Positions 25,852 to 35,447 of a stretch of 64,000 nucleotides of DNA are shown piece by piece. The position numbers were made by a program, and so were the translations under genes. Source of the stretch: Geodermatophilus sp. DF01-2 (GTDB lineage Bacteria; Actinomycetota; Actinomycetes; Mycobacteriales; Geodermatophilaceae); contig NZ_SPQN01000001.1 of assembly GCF_004571065.1 (NCBI RefSeq), forward strand, positions 1 to 64,000, in the 5' to 3' direction. Each line of letters begins with the position of its first letter. The stretch's first letter is position 1. The notes beneath the pieces were generated by a model that saw nothing but the letters and a program-made list of their open reading frames with translations, had not been told where the DNA came from and searched no databases.

Positions 25852-26889
25852 GTGGCCGACGACCGACCGACCGTCCACCACCTGGGTCGCGTGGGTGACA
25901 TCCCGGGTGGCATGACGCAGGTGCTCAACGGCTACCTCGGGTGGTCGTTCCCGCGGGTCGACGTGGCCGTGATCACCTCCCGAGGCGACCCGCACGACCT
26001 CCGGACCGCGGTGGTCAGGGGGGCGGGGGCACTGGTTCAGGTCCTGCGCCTGCCTCGCCGGTCCTCCGTCGTGGTGGGGCACCTCTCGGAACGGGGCTCG
26101 TTCCTCCGGGAGGGGGGCCTGATGCGCCTGGCGCGACTGCGCGGGATCGCCACGGTGGCGCACCTGCACGGCAGCTCGTTCGCGCGCTTCGCCGCCCGGC
26201 ACCCGCGGCTCACCGGATGGGCGCTGCGCGGTGCCGACCGGGTGGTCACCCTGTCCGAGGAGTCCTCGGAGGTGTCGGCGCGGTTCGTGCCGGTGGAGCG
26301 CGTCGTGCTGATCCCGAACGCCATCCCGTCCAGCTCCCCCACCGAGAAGCAGGACCTGGTGGTGTTCGGCGGGGTCGTCTCCCACCGCAAGGGGATCGAC
26401 GTCCTGCAGGAGGCCTGGTCCCGCATCGACGCCCCGGGCTGGGAGTTGGTGGTGGCCGGCCCGGTCCGGGACGCGGACCTGGTCCGCGAGGGCGTTCCCG
26501 GCCTGACGATGGCCGGCTCGCTGGCGCACGAGGACCTGATGGCGCTGCTGGACCGGTCCCGGATCGCCGTGCTGCCCTCCCGGGACGAGGCGATGCCGAT
26601 GTTCATCCTGGAGGCGATGGCGCGGGGCAACTGCGTCGTCGCCACCGACGTGGGGGGCATCGCCGCGGTCCTGGAGGACGGCCGCGGGATCGTCGTGCCG
26701 CCCGGGGACGTCGAGGCTTTTCGGGCCGCGCTGCAATCGGTGCTGTCCGACCCGGCACGGCGTGCGCGGCTGGCCGAGGCGGGCGCGCAGGCGTTCGAGG
26801 AGCGCTTCAGCGCAGCGGCGGTGTTCCCCAAGGTGGAGGACCTGTGGCTGGCGGCGCTGGCCGACCGCCACCCGGCTGGCCTGCACTGA
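25852..26889 (+). CDS. family 4 glycosyltransferase
   Basis: The GT-B retaining glycosyltransferase (345 residues) starts at GTG 25852, two bases after the preceding stop, so co-translation is likely. The N-terminal domain has HHLGRVGDIPGGMTQVLNGY. The donor domain has VVFGGVVSHRKGIDVLQEAW and the EX7E-type motif in PSRDEAMPMFILEAMARGNC, followed by ATDVGGI. It probably adds a sugar from a nucleotide donor. It is convergent with the phytase gene 10 bp away. Confidence 0.9.
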   Translation: MADDRPTVHHLGRVGDIPGGMTQVLNGYLGWSFPRVDVAVITSRGDPHDLRTAVVRGAGALVQVLRLPRRSSVVVGHLSERGSFLREGGLMRLARLRGIATVAHLHGSSFARFAARHPRLTGWALRGADRVVTLSEESSEVSARFVPVERVVLIPNAIPSSSPTEKQDLVVFGGVVSHRKGIDVLQEAWSRIDAPGWELVVAGPVRDADLVREGVPGLTMAGSLAHEDLMALLDRSRIAVLPSRDEAMPMFILEAMARGNCVVATDVGGIAAVLEDGRGIVVPPGDVEAFRAALQSVLSDPARRARLAEAGAQAFEERFSAAAVFPKVEDLWLAALADRHPAGLH

Positions 26890-26899
26890 GCCGGGTGGG

Positions 26900-28063
26900 T
26901 CAGTCCGGGAGCAGGCGGTCCAGCGGCACCAGCTTGAAGTTCTGGTTGCCGCCATCGTTCTCGCCGTCCTGCACCACGAGCACCCCGGCGGGGAAGTCAG
27001 TTCCCAGCGGTGCGGCGGCGGCGACCAGCCCGTCGGTGTCCTCGGCACCGTCGATGCCCGATCCGCCCACCACCTGGAACGACGTCACGAAGTCGTTGTC
27101 GTCCTCGCGGGTGTAGACGGCGTAGGAGTCGTCGCCCTGGCTCGACGCGATGAGGTAACCCGTGCCGTCCGGCCCGGCGGCGATGGTCAGGCCCTCGACG
27201 TCGGCGACGAGCGGCCCCGACCGGGACACCCGGGCGACCGGGGTCCCCTCGGTGCCGTCGGTGGGCTCGGCGCCGTACTTCCAGATCCCCACCTCCTCCT
27301 CCGCGATGTAGAGGTGGCCCAGCTCGTCGTCGGCCACGCAGCCCTCGATCTGCGAGTCGAGGTCGAACGACCGGACCCGTTCTCCGTCCACCCGGCCGGA
27401 CCCGTCCTCGAACAGCTCGAACTGCACGACCCGGCCGGACTTGCTGGTCACGAAGACGTAGAGGCGGTCGGTGGCGGCGCTGCGGTACAGGCAGGAGCCG
27501 TAGACCTCGACGCCCGGGCGGAGTGCGCCGGCCGACACGTCCCGCAGCTGACGGGTGTCCGGGTCCAGTTCGTAGACACCGATGCTGTCGTCGCTGCGGT
27601 TCCCGGTGACGACGAGGGGCCGACTGGCCAGCGTCGAACTGCCCGATGGACCCGCGGCCGGACGGACGTCGACGTTGTTCACCTGACCCACGGGGAGGTA
27701 CTGGAGCTGCCGTCCGCGCAGGTCGTAGACCAGCAGGCCGCCCTGCTTGTCGGTCGCGATCACCGCGCTCGCCGCAGGGTCGCGGGTGTTCACCCACACC
27801 GCGGGGTCGTCGGCCGCGTCCCCGCCGTGCGGCACCGGCTCGGTCTCGACGGTCGCCCGCACCTCGTCGGGCCACGCCGCACCGGCGGAGTCTCCCGTCG
27901 CCGGAGTCTCCGTCGCAGCATCGGCGCCCGTGCCGGTCGGAACGGCGTCCGCCGGGTCACCCGACGAGTCGCCGTCCGCACCCGGGTCGCTGCAGCCCCC
28001 GGCGACGACGGCAGCCCAGACCGCGGCGACCACGGGCAGGAGACGTCGGCCGTGCCGACCCAT
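26900..28063 (-). CDS. beta-propeller phytase lipoprotein
   Basis: The 387-residue protein has a lipoprotein signal with lipobox VVAGGC and a Ser/Asp/Thr-rich linker. A six-bladed propeller domain follows, in which ADDPAVWVN, IATDKQGGLLVYDLRGRQLQ, PVGQVNNVDVRP, VTGNRSDDSIGVYEL, EGCVADDELGHLYIAEEEVG and ADVEGLTI match the calcium-dependent beta-propeller phytases (3-phytase). The many acidic residues bind calcium. It would release phosphate from phytate or other phosphoesters outside the cell. ATG at 28063 places the lipobox correctly. Convergent with the GT4 gene; phosphate regulation is plausible but no Pho box is seen. Confidence 0.85.
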   Translation of the reverse strand: MGRHGRRLLPVVAAVWAAVVAGGCSDPGADGDSSGDPADAVPTGTGADAATETPATGDSAGAAWPDEVRATVETEPVPHGGDAADDPAVWVNTRDPAASAVIATDKQGGLLVYDLRGRQLQYLPVGQVNNVDVRPAAGPSGSSTLASRPLVVTGNRSDDSIGVYELDPDTRQLRDVSAGALRPGVEVYGSCLYRSAATDRLYVFVTSKSGRVVQFELFEDGSGRVDGERVRSFDLDSQIEGCVADDELGHLYIAEEEVGIWKYGAEPTDGTEGTPVARVSRSGPLVADVEGLTIAAGPDGTGYLIASSQGDDSYAVYTREDDNDFVTSFQVVGGSGIDGAEDTDGLVAAAAPLGTDFPAGVLVVQDGENDGGNQNFKLVPLDRLLPD

Positions 28064-28212
28064 GACATGCCTCCGGTACTCGACGGACCCGCGACCGGGA
28101 CGGGGTCGCGGGTCCGTGTGGTCGCTGCGTGGGGCCGGTGGCCGGGGGGACGTCGGCCGGGCCTCCTCGGAGGCTGCGGCGACCGGTCCGGCCGCCGCAG
28201 CCCTACCCCGGC

Positions 28213-30714
28213 TCAGGCGGCGGGACGCAGCGCCCGCAACCAGCCCGCCGCCTGGATCGAGTAGCTCATCCGCCAGCTGGCGGTGCCCGTGGCCCCGGCA
28301 GTGGGCCGCTCCTGCCAGGCCAGCTCGGCGATCTGCCCACCGCGGCTCTCGACCGACTCCGTCCAGCCGGTGGGCGGCGCCACCCCGACCCCGCCGCTGT
28401 TCGGGCCGGCCCCACCGACGAGCATCGCCCCCGGTGTGGTGGTGGTCACCCCGGGAACCGTCAGGGTCCTGCTCGAGGAGGCGTTGACCCTGGTGCTGGC
28501 CGCAGTGTCGAACGGCGCGGCCGGGTCGACGCCGTGGAAACCGGTCATCGCGCCGTTCCACTTCTTCGCCGCCGACAGCGTCCAACTGTAGGACGTCGGC
28601 TCGGCCGCCGCGTCGGCGACGACGTGGGAGTACACGAAGACCCGCGCCCCGGTGCTCACCGACAGCGGGTCGATCACGGTCGTCCACCCCGCCGGGGCGG
28701 CACTGATCGACGGCACACCGTCCGTGGTGATCTGCGCGATGAGCACGTCACCGGTCACCACGCCCGCCGGCTTCGGGATCGTCACCGTGGCGCTGGCGGT
28801 CGTGCTGACGCCCTGGCTCGACGCACCCACCGTGATGCCCGCTCCCTGCGACGGCTCGGCGGACACGGTGATCGTCTGCGGCGCCGAGGTCCCGGTGCCC
28901 GAGGAGTTCGTGGCCCGCAGGGTCACCGTGTAGGTCCCCGCCGCGGTGTACTCGTGCGAGGGGTTCTGCGCGGTGGAGGTCCCGCCGTCCCCGAAGTCCC
29001 AGGCCCACGATGTCGGGCTGCCCGTCGACGTGTCCTGGAACGCCACGGTCAGGGGCGCCTGCCCACTGGTCGGCGTGGCCGTGAAACTGGCCGCCGGGAC
29101 CGGCTCGGGATTTGCTGCCGGGGTCGTCACCGACGCCACCGGCGACTCCGCCGAGCGGTTGCCGGCCGCGTCCACCGCCGAGACCGTGTAGCCGTACTGC
29201 GTGTTCGCTGCAACGGTCCCGTCCACGAAGGACGTGCTGTCGGTCACCGCATCGGCCACCACCGCACCGTTCCGGGTGACCCGGTAGCTGGCCACCCCGA
29301 CGTCATCGGTGGAGGCCGCCCAGCTGACCGTCACCTGGCCGGCGCTGTCGGCCGTGGCGGTCACCTGCGCCGGCACCGTGGGCGCCGTCTCATCGGTCTG
29401 CGGCGTGCCGCCCCCCAGGTCGAGTTCGGCGTGGTAATAGCGCTTGGTGATCTCGTCATCACTGGCCAACACGACCAGCCCGGAGCCCGCGGTGATCGGA
29501 GCCTTGGCGAGGGAGGCGTTGTTGATCTGCGCACCCGACCAGGCCAGCATCGTGAGACCCCGACCGGTCGAGGGGCTGAACGACGGGCTGGCGCCCAGCG
29601 GGGCGGTCTTGTAGTAGACCTCGCCGCCGCCCTCGGTGGACATGACGATGTACATCTTGCGGTTGGTGGTGTCCAAGGCCAGCTGCGGCCGGGTCAGGCC
29701 CTCGGCCACGGTGGCCGCGACGCCATGGGTCCACGACCCGGTCGACGAGCGCACGAGCACCCCGACGCTGGGGTCGGTCGGCCGGTCGGTGGACGCGTCG
29801 CCGCGCGAGGTCTTGATCGCGGCGTAGACCTGCCCCTGGTCGTCCTCGAGCAGGGACTTGAGGTTGATGTGGTCGTCGGCGCTGCGCGGGCCGCTCACCG
29901 CGGTCTCCATGGTCCAGCTGCTCGTGGCCCCCGCGGAGTCGGGGTGCACCGCGAAGCGGATGACCGAGTCCTGTTGGTCCGACCACATCACCCCGACCTT
30001 GCCACTGAACGCGACGACCGCCGAGATGTCGTCCGCCGCCACCGTGTTGTCCGGGACCGGCACCAGGAAGGGTGCCGACCACGTCGTGTCGCCGGTCGTG
30101 GAGTGCGCCACCCAGACCTGGTCGAGCCGGGAGTCGGTCGGGTGCGGCCGGGTGTAGGTCACCCACAGGCGCGCGAGGCTGTCCCGGGCGATGGAGACCG
30201 ACTCGATCGGCCCACTGGTCACGACCTTCGGGAACCCGCTGTCCATGCGGTAGCTGTCGGCGGCGGGGTCGTAGGACAGCCGGGCCACCTCGATGTTGCC
30301 GTTGGGCACACGGCTGGAGACGTAGAGCTTGCCCCCCTCCCACAGCGCGTCCCCGGTGCTCGCCGACCGTCGGTCGACGACCGTGCCCGTGTTGACCCAG
30401 GTGTGATCGGCCTGGAGCCGGTGGACGGTGACGTCGGGGTTGCCGTCGGCGCCGTTCGCAACGGTGCGCATGAGCGCCCACCAGGAGCCGTCGGCGAACC
30501 ACAGCTTGCTCTGCGGCTTGTCCTCGGTGGGCGCCGACCCGGCCGTCGGGTAGGCCGGCCCCTGGAACATCTGCGGCGTGGGCTCGGCCGCATCCGCGCC
30601 AGGGGCGACCAGCACCTGGACCGTCATCAGAGCGGTGAGCAGCGTGATGACCATGGCAACTATCCGGCTGCTCGGCCTCACGGCAGAGGCCGAACAGGAC
30701 GGAGCTCGACTCAT
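28213..30714 (-). CDS. large secreted protein with sialidase-like, FN3 and PKD domains
   Basis: The 833-residue exported protein has a signal peptide (about residues 18-43, ending ADA). An N-terminal region (about 45-435) of repeated DxSxDxG/WSAP-like strands suggests a sialidase/BNR-type propeller. A fibronectin type III domain (about 445-535) contains VTVSWAASTDDVGVASYRV. A PKD domain (about 545-630) has the signature SWAWDFGDGGTSTAQNPSH. A C-terminal beta-sandwich (about 640-830) ends in a Trp-rich block. Such proteins bind or process surface glycans. No catalytic Asp boxes can be assigned firmly. It lies upstream of the phytase on the same strand, separated by 149 bp. Confidence 0.8.
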   Translation of the reverse strand: MSRAPSCSASAVRPSSRIVAMVITLLTALMTVQVLVAPGADAAEPTPQMFQGPAYPTAGSAPTEDKPQSKLWFADGSWWALMRTVANGADGNPDVTVHRLQADHTWVNTGTVVDRRSASTGDALWEGGKLYVSSRVPNGNIEVARLSYDPAADSYRMDSGFPKVVTSGPIESVSIARDSLARLWVTYTRPHPTDSRLDQVWVAHSTTGDTTWSAPFLVPVPDNTVAADDISAVVAFSGKVGVMWSDQQDSVIRFAVHPDSAGATSSWTMETAVSGPRSADDHINLKSLLEDDQGQVYAAIKTSRGDASTDRPTDPSVGVLVRSSTGSWTHGVAATVAEGLTRPQLALDTTNRKMYIVMSTEGGGEVYYKTAPLGASPSFSPSTGRGLTMLAWSGAQINNASLAKAPITAGSGLVVLASDDEITKRYYHAELDLGGGTPQTDETAPTVPAQVTATADSAGQVTVSWAASTDDVGVASYRVTRNGAVVADAVTDSTSFVDGTVAANTQYGYTVSAVDAAGNRSAESPVASVTTPAANPEPVPAASFTATPTSGQAPLTVAFQDTSTGSPTSWAWDFGDGGTSTAQNPSHEYTAAGTYTVTLRATNSSGTGTSAPQTITVSAEPSQGAGITVGASSQGVSTTASATVTIPKPAGVVTGDVLIAQITTDGVPSISAAPAGWTTVIDPLSVSTGARVFVYSHVVADAAAEPTSYSWTLSAAKKWNGAMTGFHGVDPAAPFDTAASTRVNASSSRTLTVPGVTTTTPGAMLVGGAGPNSGGVGVAPPTGWTESVESRGGQIAELAWQERPTAGATGTASWRMSYSIQAAGWLRALRPAA

Positions 30715-31147
30715 CAGAACCTCATGCCAGGTCAGGGCTGCGGACAGCCGTCAAGGAGGATGGCGGAGAGACCATAAGGAACGCGGCCCACCGGCGTCTA
30801 CCAGGGGGTTCCGCCACGACCCGGTGACCAGCCGGTCCGGCTCCCGGCCGGGTCCGGCCCGCACCGCCGCCACAGCGCACACCGCTCATCGCCGCCATGC
30901 CCGACGCCGGGGCCTGGGTTTCGTCACTGGCGAGTGGTCCCGCGGTCGTCGCGCCCGCAGGCCGGCCCCGCGAATCACGGTGTGCGATCCACGGCACGGT
31001 GCGATCCCCGGCCTGGGTCGAGAACGGCGAACGGCACCGACGACGCGGCACGCAGACGTCCTCACCGCAGCCCCGGGACGTGGCGACGACCGGGGTCGAC
31101 GACGCGCCCGCCGGGGAGTCGGGACAGGGGACCCGGGCGGGAGAGGC
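30715..31147. other. gene-free stretch
   Basis: This 430-bp interval lies between the start of the PKD/FN3 protein and the end of ugd, both on the minus strand. It must contain the promoter of the former. I see no convincing small gene, no strong hairpin and no consensus promoter. Confidence 0.4.
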
Positions 31148-32467
31148 TCAACCGGCCCGGCGGCCCAGCGCCCGGTAGGTCCAGCCGGCGGCGGTCCACG
31201 TCTCGCGGTCGAGAGCGTTACGCCCGTCGAGGACCCGCTTGCCGGCCACGACCTTCCCGAAGGCCACCGGGTCGAGCTCCCGGTACTGCTTCCACTCGGT
31301 GAGGAGCAGGACCGCGTCGGCGCGCTCGGCGGCCTCCTCAGGCGTCGCCGCGTAGTCCAGGTGTGGCCACTCCCGGCGGCTGTTCTCGACCGCAGCGGGG
31401 TCGGTCACCCGCACCACGGCCCCCTGCAACTGCAGCTGGGCGGCGACGTTGAGCGCCGGAGAATCCCGGATGTCATCGGAGTCGGGCTTGAAGGCCGCCC
31501 CCAGGACGGCGATCCGCTTGCCCAGCAGGGACCCGCCACAGACTTCCCGGGCCAACTCGACCATGCGGATCCGGCGGCGCATGTTGATGTTGTCGACCTC
31601 CCGCAGGAACGTCAGCGCCTGGTCGGCGCCCAGCTCGCCGGCGCGGGCCATGAAGGCACGGATGTCCTTGGGCAGGCAGCCACCACCGAAGCCCAGCCCG
31701 GCGTTGAGGAACTTCCGTCCGATCCGGTCGTCGTAGCCGATCGCGTCGGCCAGCTGGCAGACGTCGGCACCGGTGGCCTCGCACAGCTCCGCCATCGCGT
31801 TGATGAAGCTGATCTTCGTGGCCAGGAACGAGTTCGCCGCGGTCTTCACCATCTCCGCCGTGGCGTAGTCGGTGATCACCTTGGGCGTCCCGCGGGCGAC
31901 GATCGGGGCGTACACCTCGTCGAGCATGCGCTCGGCGGTCGCGCCGTCCGCGCCGTCGGGCAGGCCGTAGACCAGACGGTCGGGGTGCAAGGTGTCGTGC
32001 ACCGCGAACCCCTCGCGCAGGAACTCCGGGTTCCACGCCAGCAACGCACCCGGCACCTTGCCGCCCACCAGCTCGGCCAGCCGGGCCGCCGTGCCGACCG
32101 GCACGGTCGACTTGCCGACCACCAGGTCACCCGGCGACACCACGCCCAGCAGGGACTCGGCAGCCGCCTCGACGTAGCGCAGGTCGGCGCCGTTCTCGCC
32201 GCGCTTCTGCGGGGTGCCGACGCAGACGAAGTGCAGTTGCGCGCCCGCGGCCTCAGCGACGTCGGTGGAGAACCGCAACCGGCCGGTCGCCAGCGTGCGC
32301 GCCAGCAACTCCTCGAACCCGGGCTCGTAGAACGGCGCCCGCGCCTCGCGCAGCGCCGCGATCTTCGACTCGTCGACGTCGACGCCGACGACCTCGTGGC
32401 CCAGGTCGGCCATGGCGGCCGCGTGCACCGCTCCCAGGTAGCCACACCCGACGACCGAAATCCTCAT
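31148..32467 (-). CDS. ugd: UDP-glucose 6-dehydrogenase
   Basis: The enzyme (439 residues) oxidises UDP-glucose to UDP-glucuronate with two NAD+, supplying acidic sugar for the polymer. The N-terminal Rossmann motif is SVVGCGYLGAVHAAAMADLG. STVPVGTAARLAELV and EFLREG flank the substrate pocket. The catalytic Cys is in GFGGGCLPKDIRA, and the C-terminal domain begins at IAVLGAAFKPDSDDIRDSP. ATG at 32467 follows GGTGGAG and removes a 32-residue non-homologous extension. A decayed copy lies at 1544-1975. Its presence agrees with a uronic acid lyase-like gene in the island. Confidence 0.95.
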   Translation of the reverse strand: MRISVVGCGYLGAVHAAAMADLGHEVVGVDVDESKIAALREARAPFYEPGFEELLARTLATGRLRFSTDVAEAAGAQLHFVCVGTPQKRGENGADLRYVEAAAESLLGVVSPGDLVVGKSTVPVGTAARLAELVGGKVPGALLAWNPEFLREGFAVHDTLHPDRLVYGLPDGADGATAERMLDEVYAPIVARGTPKVITDYATAEMVKTAANSFLATKISFINAMAELCEATGADVCQLADAIGYDDRIGRKFLNAGLGFGGGCLPKDIRAFMARAGELGADQALTFLREVDNINMRRRIRMVELAREVCGGSLLGKRIAVLGAAFKPDSDDIRDSPALNVAAQLQLQGAVVRVTDPAAVENSRREWPHLDYAATPEEAAERADAVLLLTEWKQYRELDPVAFGKVVAGKRVLDGRNALDRETWTAAGWTYRALGRRAG

Positions 32468-32850
32468 GAACCGCTCCACCCCGTCCCTGCCACCGGAGAC
32501 GAAGGCCCGGTGGTCGATGCCCACGGGGATGTACCGTACGGCGACGGCCGCCGATGGAGCCACGCGCTGAGCGGCACGTCACTGGGACGGGTAGTGGCCG
32601 GACGCCGAGACGTCCGGTGGCGGATGCGCGGGACAGAGCAGCCGCCGGGGGTGCTGGACGGCACCGCGCGAGCCCCTGGACCCGGGCCAGCCGGTCGCGC
32701 CGTCGGGCGGACCCGTACGTTCGTCGGCGCCGGGGCGGCGGGGACTCCAGGAGCGCACGTGCGCGTGCGAGCGACACGAAGAGCCGGTCACCGATACCCT
32801 TTCCTCGAACCGACCACGAGGGCCGGTTGCTGCGCCCCCCGGAGGGGCCC

Positions 32851-33129
32851 ATGGACTGGATCTGGATAGCCGGAGCGGTCTGGCTGGTACTCGCTGCAGC
32901 CGCCGCCGTCCTGCTCGGCCGGATGATCCGCCTGGCCGACCGCGAGGACGGCAAGGCAGCCCCGTCCCGTCCAGCGGCCCCGGAGCATCGCGCGCCCCGA
33001 CCGGTTGCCCCGACCTGCGACGGGAACTCGGGTCCGCGCGCTCCGGTACCGCCGGTCCGGGCGGCCCTCTGCTGGTCCTCTGTCGTGCCGTCACCGGTCC
33101 GGCACCGGGCCGGGAAGCGCGGCCGGTGA
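32851..33129 (+). CDS. small membrane protein with GR-I-LAD motif
   Basis: The 92-residue protein starts at ATG 32851 with a strong Shine-Dalgarno (GGAGGGG, spacing 3-4). A membrane helix (about residues 3-24) is followed by GRMIRLADREDGK and a Pro/Arg-rich tail. It shares the helix-GR-I-LAD arrangement with the proteins at 352-1254 and 1297-1467. Function unknown. The C-terminal half is low complexity and might not be conserved. Confidence 0.6.
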   Translation: MDWIWIAGAVWLVLAAAAAVLLGRMIRLADREDGKAAPSRPAAPEHRAPRPVAPTCDGNSGPRAPVPPVRAALCWSSVVPSPVRHRAGKRGR

Positions 33130-33387
33130 GGCCGCGGGCGGGCTCCCGGCGGCTGCTGTCGCGAGCGCGCGTGCGCTGGGTTCCGGTACCGGGGTGACGA
33201 CCCGTTCAGCAGCTCCAGCATGTACGACTGCCGGTGCGGCGTGATCCGGCCGGCGCCCTGAGTCCCCCCTCCGGGCAGAGCGCGGTGGTCCCGAGCCGCG
33301 CCTGACCCCGGAGGGTGAAGACCCTACTGGCTCCGCCACCGGCGCCCCTACCGTCGGTCGACGTGCCTGGGGTGGGGATGGGACCTG

Positions 33388-34470
33388 ATGATCACTGACC
33401 GGTACGCGGCGACGGACGAACGCGGTGCGCCCCACGGCGGGGAGGACCCGGTGCTGCCGGGGCGCCACGGCGCGCTGCGCCGGGTGCTCGTGGGTCTCGG
33501 TGTGCTCGGGCTCGTCCTGGCCGTGCTGGTGGGTGGCGCGCTGTGGTTCCTCACCGACCGCTACGCGGGCAACATCGACCGCGTCTCCGACGTCTTCGCC
33601 GATCTGGACGCCGAGGCCCGCCCGGCGCCGGCGACCCCGGCGCAGGAGGCCGGTGCGCAGCCGGTGACCTTCCTGCTGGTGGGGTCGGACACCCGGGCCA
33701 CCGCCGAGAAGGGCATCGCCGACGGCGGGCGGTCCGACGCGATCATGATCGCCCGGCTCTCGGCCGACCGGCAGCACGCACAGCTCATCTCCGTCCCGCG
33801 CGACTCGTGGGTGGACATCCCCGGCCACGGGACAGGCAAGATCAACGCGGCGTACGCGTTCGGCGGGCCGGCGCTGCTCGTCCGGACCGTCGAGCAGCTC
33901 ACCGACGTCCGCATCGACCACTACGTGGCCATCGACTTCGCCGGGATCGTCCAGGTCACCGACGACCTGGGCGGCGTGGACGTCGTCGTCGCCGAGACGA
34001 CGTCGTGGGGCCCGTACACGTTCCAGGCCGGGGTGAACCACCTCGACGGCGACGAGGCCCGCTGGTACCTCGGGCAGCGCTACGACCTGCCCGGCGGCGA
34101 CTTCGACCGGGTGCGCCGTCAGCAGCAGTACCTGCAGGCGATGTTCACGAAGCTGTTCAGCTCGGACACCTTCAGCGACCCCGCGCGCCTGGACGCCGCG
34201 CTGCGCTCCGTCACCAGCGCCGTCGCCGTCGACGACCGGCTGGGCAACGCCGAGATGCTGTCGCTGGCCTACTCGTTGCGCAGCCTGACACCGGACGACG
34301 TCGACTTCTTCACCGCGCCGACACTGGGCACGGGCACGGAGGGCGCGGCGAGCGTGGTGTACCTCGACGACGTCGCGTGCGAACGGATGTGGACCTATCT
34401 GCGCAGCGACTCGCTGTCGCAGAACGCCGAGGAGTTCCAGGACCAGGCACTGCCCGAGATCCCCCGCTGA
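33388..34470 (+). CDS. LytR-CpsA-Psr (LCP) family glycan phosphotransferase
   Basis: The 360-residue membrane-anchored enzyme has one N-terminal helix (about residues 31-55) and an extracytoplasmic LCP domain. LCP hallmarks are LLVGSDTRATAEKG, RSDAIMIARLS, SVPRDSWVDIPGHG, KINAAYAFGG and the pyrophosphate-binding Arg region FDRVRRQQQYLQAMF. LCP proteins transfer lipid-linked polymers such as wall teichoic acid, arabinogalactan or capsule onto peptidoglycan. Its closeness to the polysaccharide island makes it the likely attachment enzyme for that polymer (inference). ATG 33388 follows a G-rich leader. It is convergent with the PP2C gene. Confidence 0.9.
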   Translation: MITDRYAATDERGAPHGGEDPVLPGRHGALRRVLVGLGVLGLVLAVLVGGALWFLTDRYAGNIDRVSDVFADLDAEARPAPATPAQEAGAQPVTFLLVGSDTRATAEKGIADGGRSDAIMIARLSADRQHAQLISVPRDSWVDIPGHGTGKINAAYAFGGPALLVRTVEQLTDVRIDHYVAIDFAGIVQVTDDLGGVDVVVAETTSWGPYTFQAGVNHLDGDEARWYLGQRYDLPGGDFDRVRRQQQYLQAMFTKLFSSDTFSDPARLDAALRSVTSAVAVDDRLGNAEMLSLAYSLRSLTPDDVDFFTAPTLGTGTEGAASVVYLDDVACERMWTYLRSDSLSQNAEEFQDQALPEIPR

Positions 34471-34509
34471 CCGTCCTCGGAAGTGCGTCCGTACGTGGTC
34501 GTCAGCGGG
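34463..34509. terminator. inverted repeat spanning convergent stop codons
   Basis: CCCGCTGAC (34463-34471) and GTCAGCGGG (34501-34509) are perfect complements that include the stop codons of the two convergent genes, with a 29-base loop. It is placed to act as a bidirectional terminator; there is no T-run. Confidence 0.45.
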
Positions 34510-35242
34510 AGCCGAGCTCGGGGCCCATCACCACCTGCACGAGCGTCACGGTGACGTTGTCCCGGGCACCGACGCGCACGGTCTCCGCCACCATGGCGTC
34601 GGCGTCCACGGACGGGTTCGCCGAGCCGGACACCAGTTCGGCGATCCGCTCGTCGGAGAGCTCGCCGGTGAGGCCGTCGGAGCAGCAGAGGAAGCGGTCG
34701 CCCGGCACGACGGGCAGCAACACGACCTCCGGCCCACCGCGGGCTCCGACGCCGAGCGCGCGGGTGATGATGTGTCGCTGCGGGTGCGTCGCCGCGCTCT
34801 CGTCGGAGATGTGACCGGCGTCGATCAACTCCTGCACCACCGAGTGGTCCTTCGTGCACAGCTCGATCCGGCCCTCGTGCCACCGGTAGACCCGCGAGTC
34901 CCCGACGTGGAAGACCGCCCACTGCGGCCCGCCGCCCTCGTCGACGAGAGCGACGCCGGCGACCGTCGTCCCTGCCCCGGCCTTGTCCGCCCCGCGGAAG
35001 GCGCGGATCTCGCCGTCGGCGCGCTGGAGCGCGAGACGGATCTTCGCCACGGTCGTCGTCCCGCTCCCGGTGACCGACCGCAGCGCCTCGACGACGGTCT
35101 CCGCGGCGGCCGCACCGCCGACGTGACCCCCCATGCCGTCGGCGACGGCGAACACCGGCGGGCTGGCCAGGTACCGGTCCTGGTTGTCCTCCCGCTGGCC
35201 GACCGCCGTCGCCGCTCCCCACGCCAGCTCGACCTGCGGCAT
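34502..35242 (-). CDS. PP2C-type Ser/Thr protein phosphatase
   Basis: The 246-residue soluble metallophosphatase has the complete PP2C motif set: VGQREDNQDRY, VADGMGGHVGG (metal-binding Asp), GAGTTVAGV, VFHVGDSRVYR, KDHSVVQELIDAG, RALGVG, LCCSDGLTGELSD and ARDNVTVTLVQV. It is a single domain of the length expected for PstP/Stp-like catalytic cores, but it lacks the membrane helix and extracellular part of mycobacterial PstP. No Ser/Thr kinase gene lies nearby. ATG at 35242 gives the proper MxxVELAWGAATAVG start; the frame is open far upstream. It would dephosphorylate kinase targets in the cytoplasm. Confidence 0.9.
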   Translation of the reverse strand: MPQVELAWGAATAVGQREDNQDRYLASPPVFAVADGMGGHVGGAAAAETVVEALRSVTGSGTTTVAKIRLALQRADGEIRAFRGADKAGAGTTVAGVALVDEGGGPQWAVFHVGDSRVYRWHEGRIELCTKDHSVVQELIDAGHISDESAATHPQRHIITRALGVGARGGPEVVLLPVVPGDRFLCCSDGLTGELSDERIAELVSGSANPSVDADAMVAETVRVGARDNVTVTLVQVVMGPELGSR

Positions 35243-35447
35243 CCACTCTCCACGACATGCATCGACGACAGGACGACCCGCGGGGAAGGCAGGTGGGCCG
35301 AGCGTAGAAGGTCGGCGACACACCGGCAGGTTGCGCCCCGCGACGGGCCGTTCGCAGGTCGTCGTCGACGGGACGGGGCCCCTCTTCGGGGTGGGGGCAC
35401 CAGGGACTTCCCTCCAGTGGAACGACTCCGGTACCGATTCCTGGACC

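Noticed and set aside
32568-32850. Upstream extension of the small GR-I-LAD protein
   Set aside because: The frame is open upstream but a strong ribosome binding site precedes ATG 32851 and the upstream peptide is Arg/Pro-rich without features.
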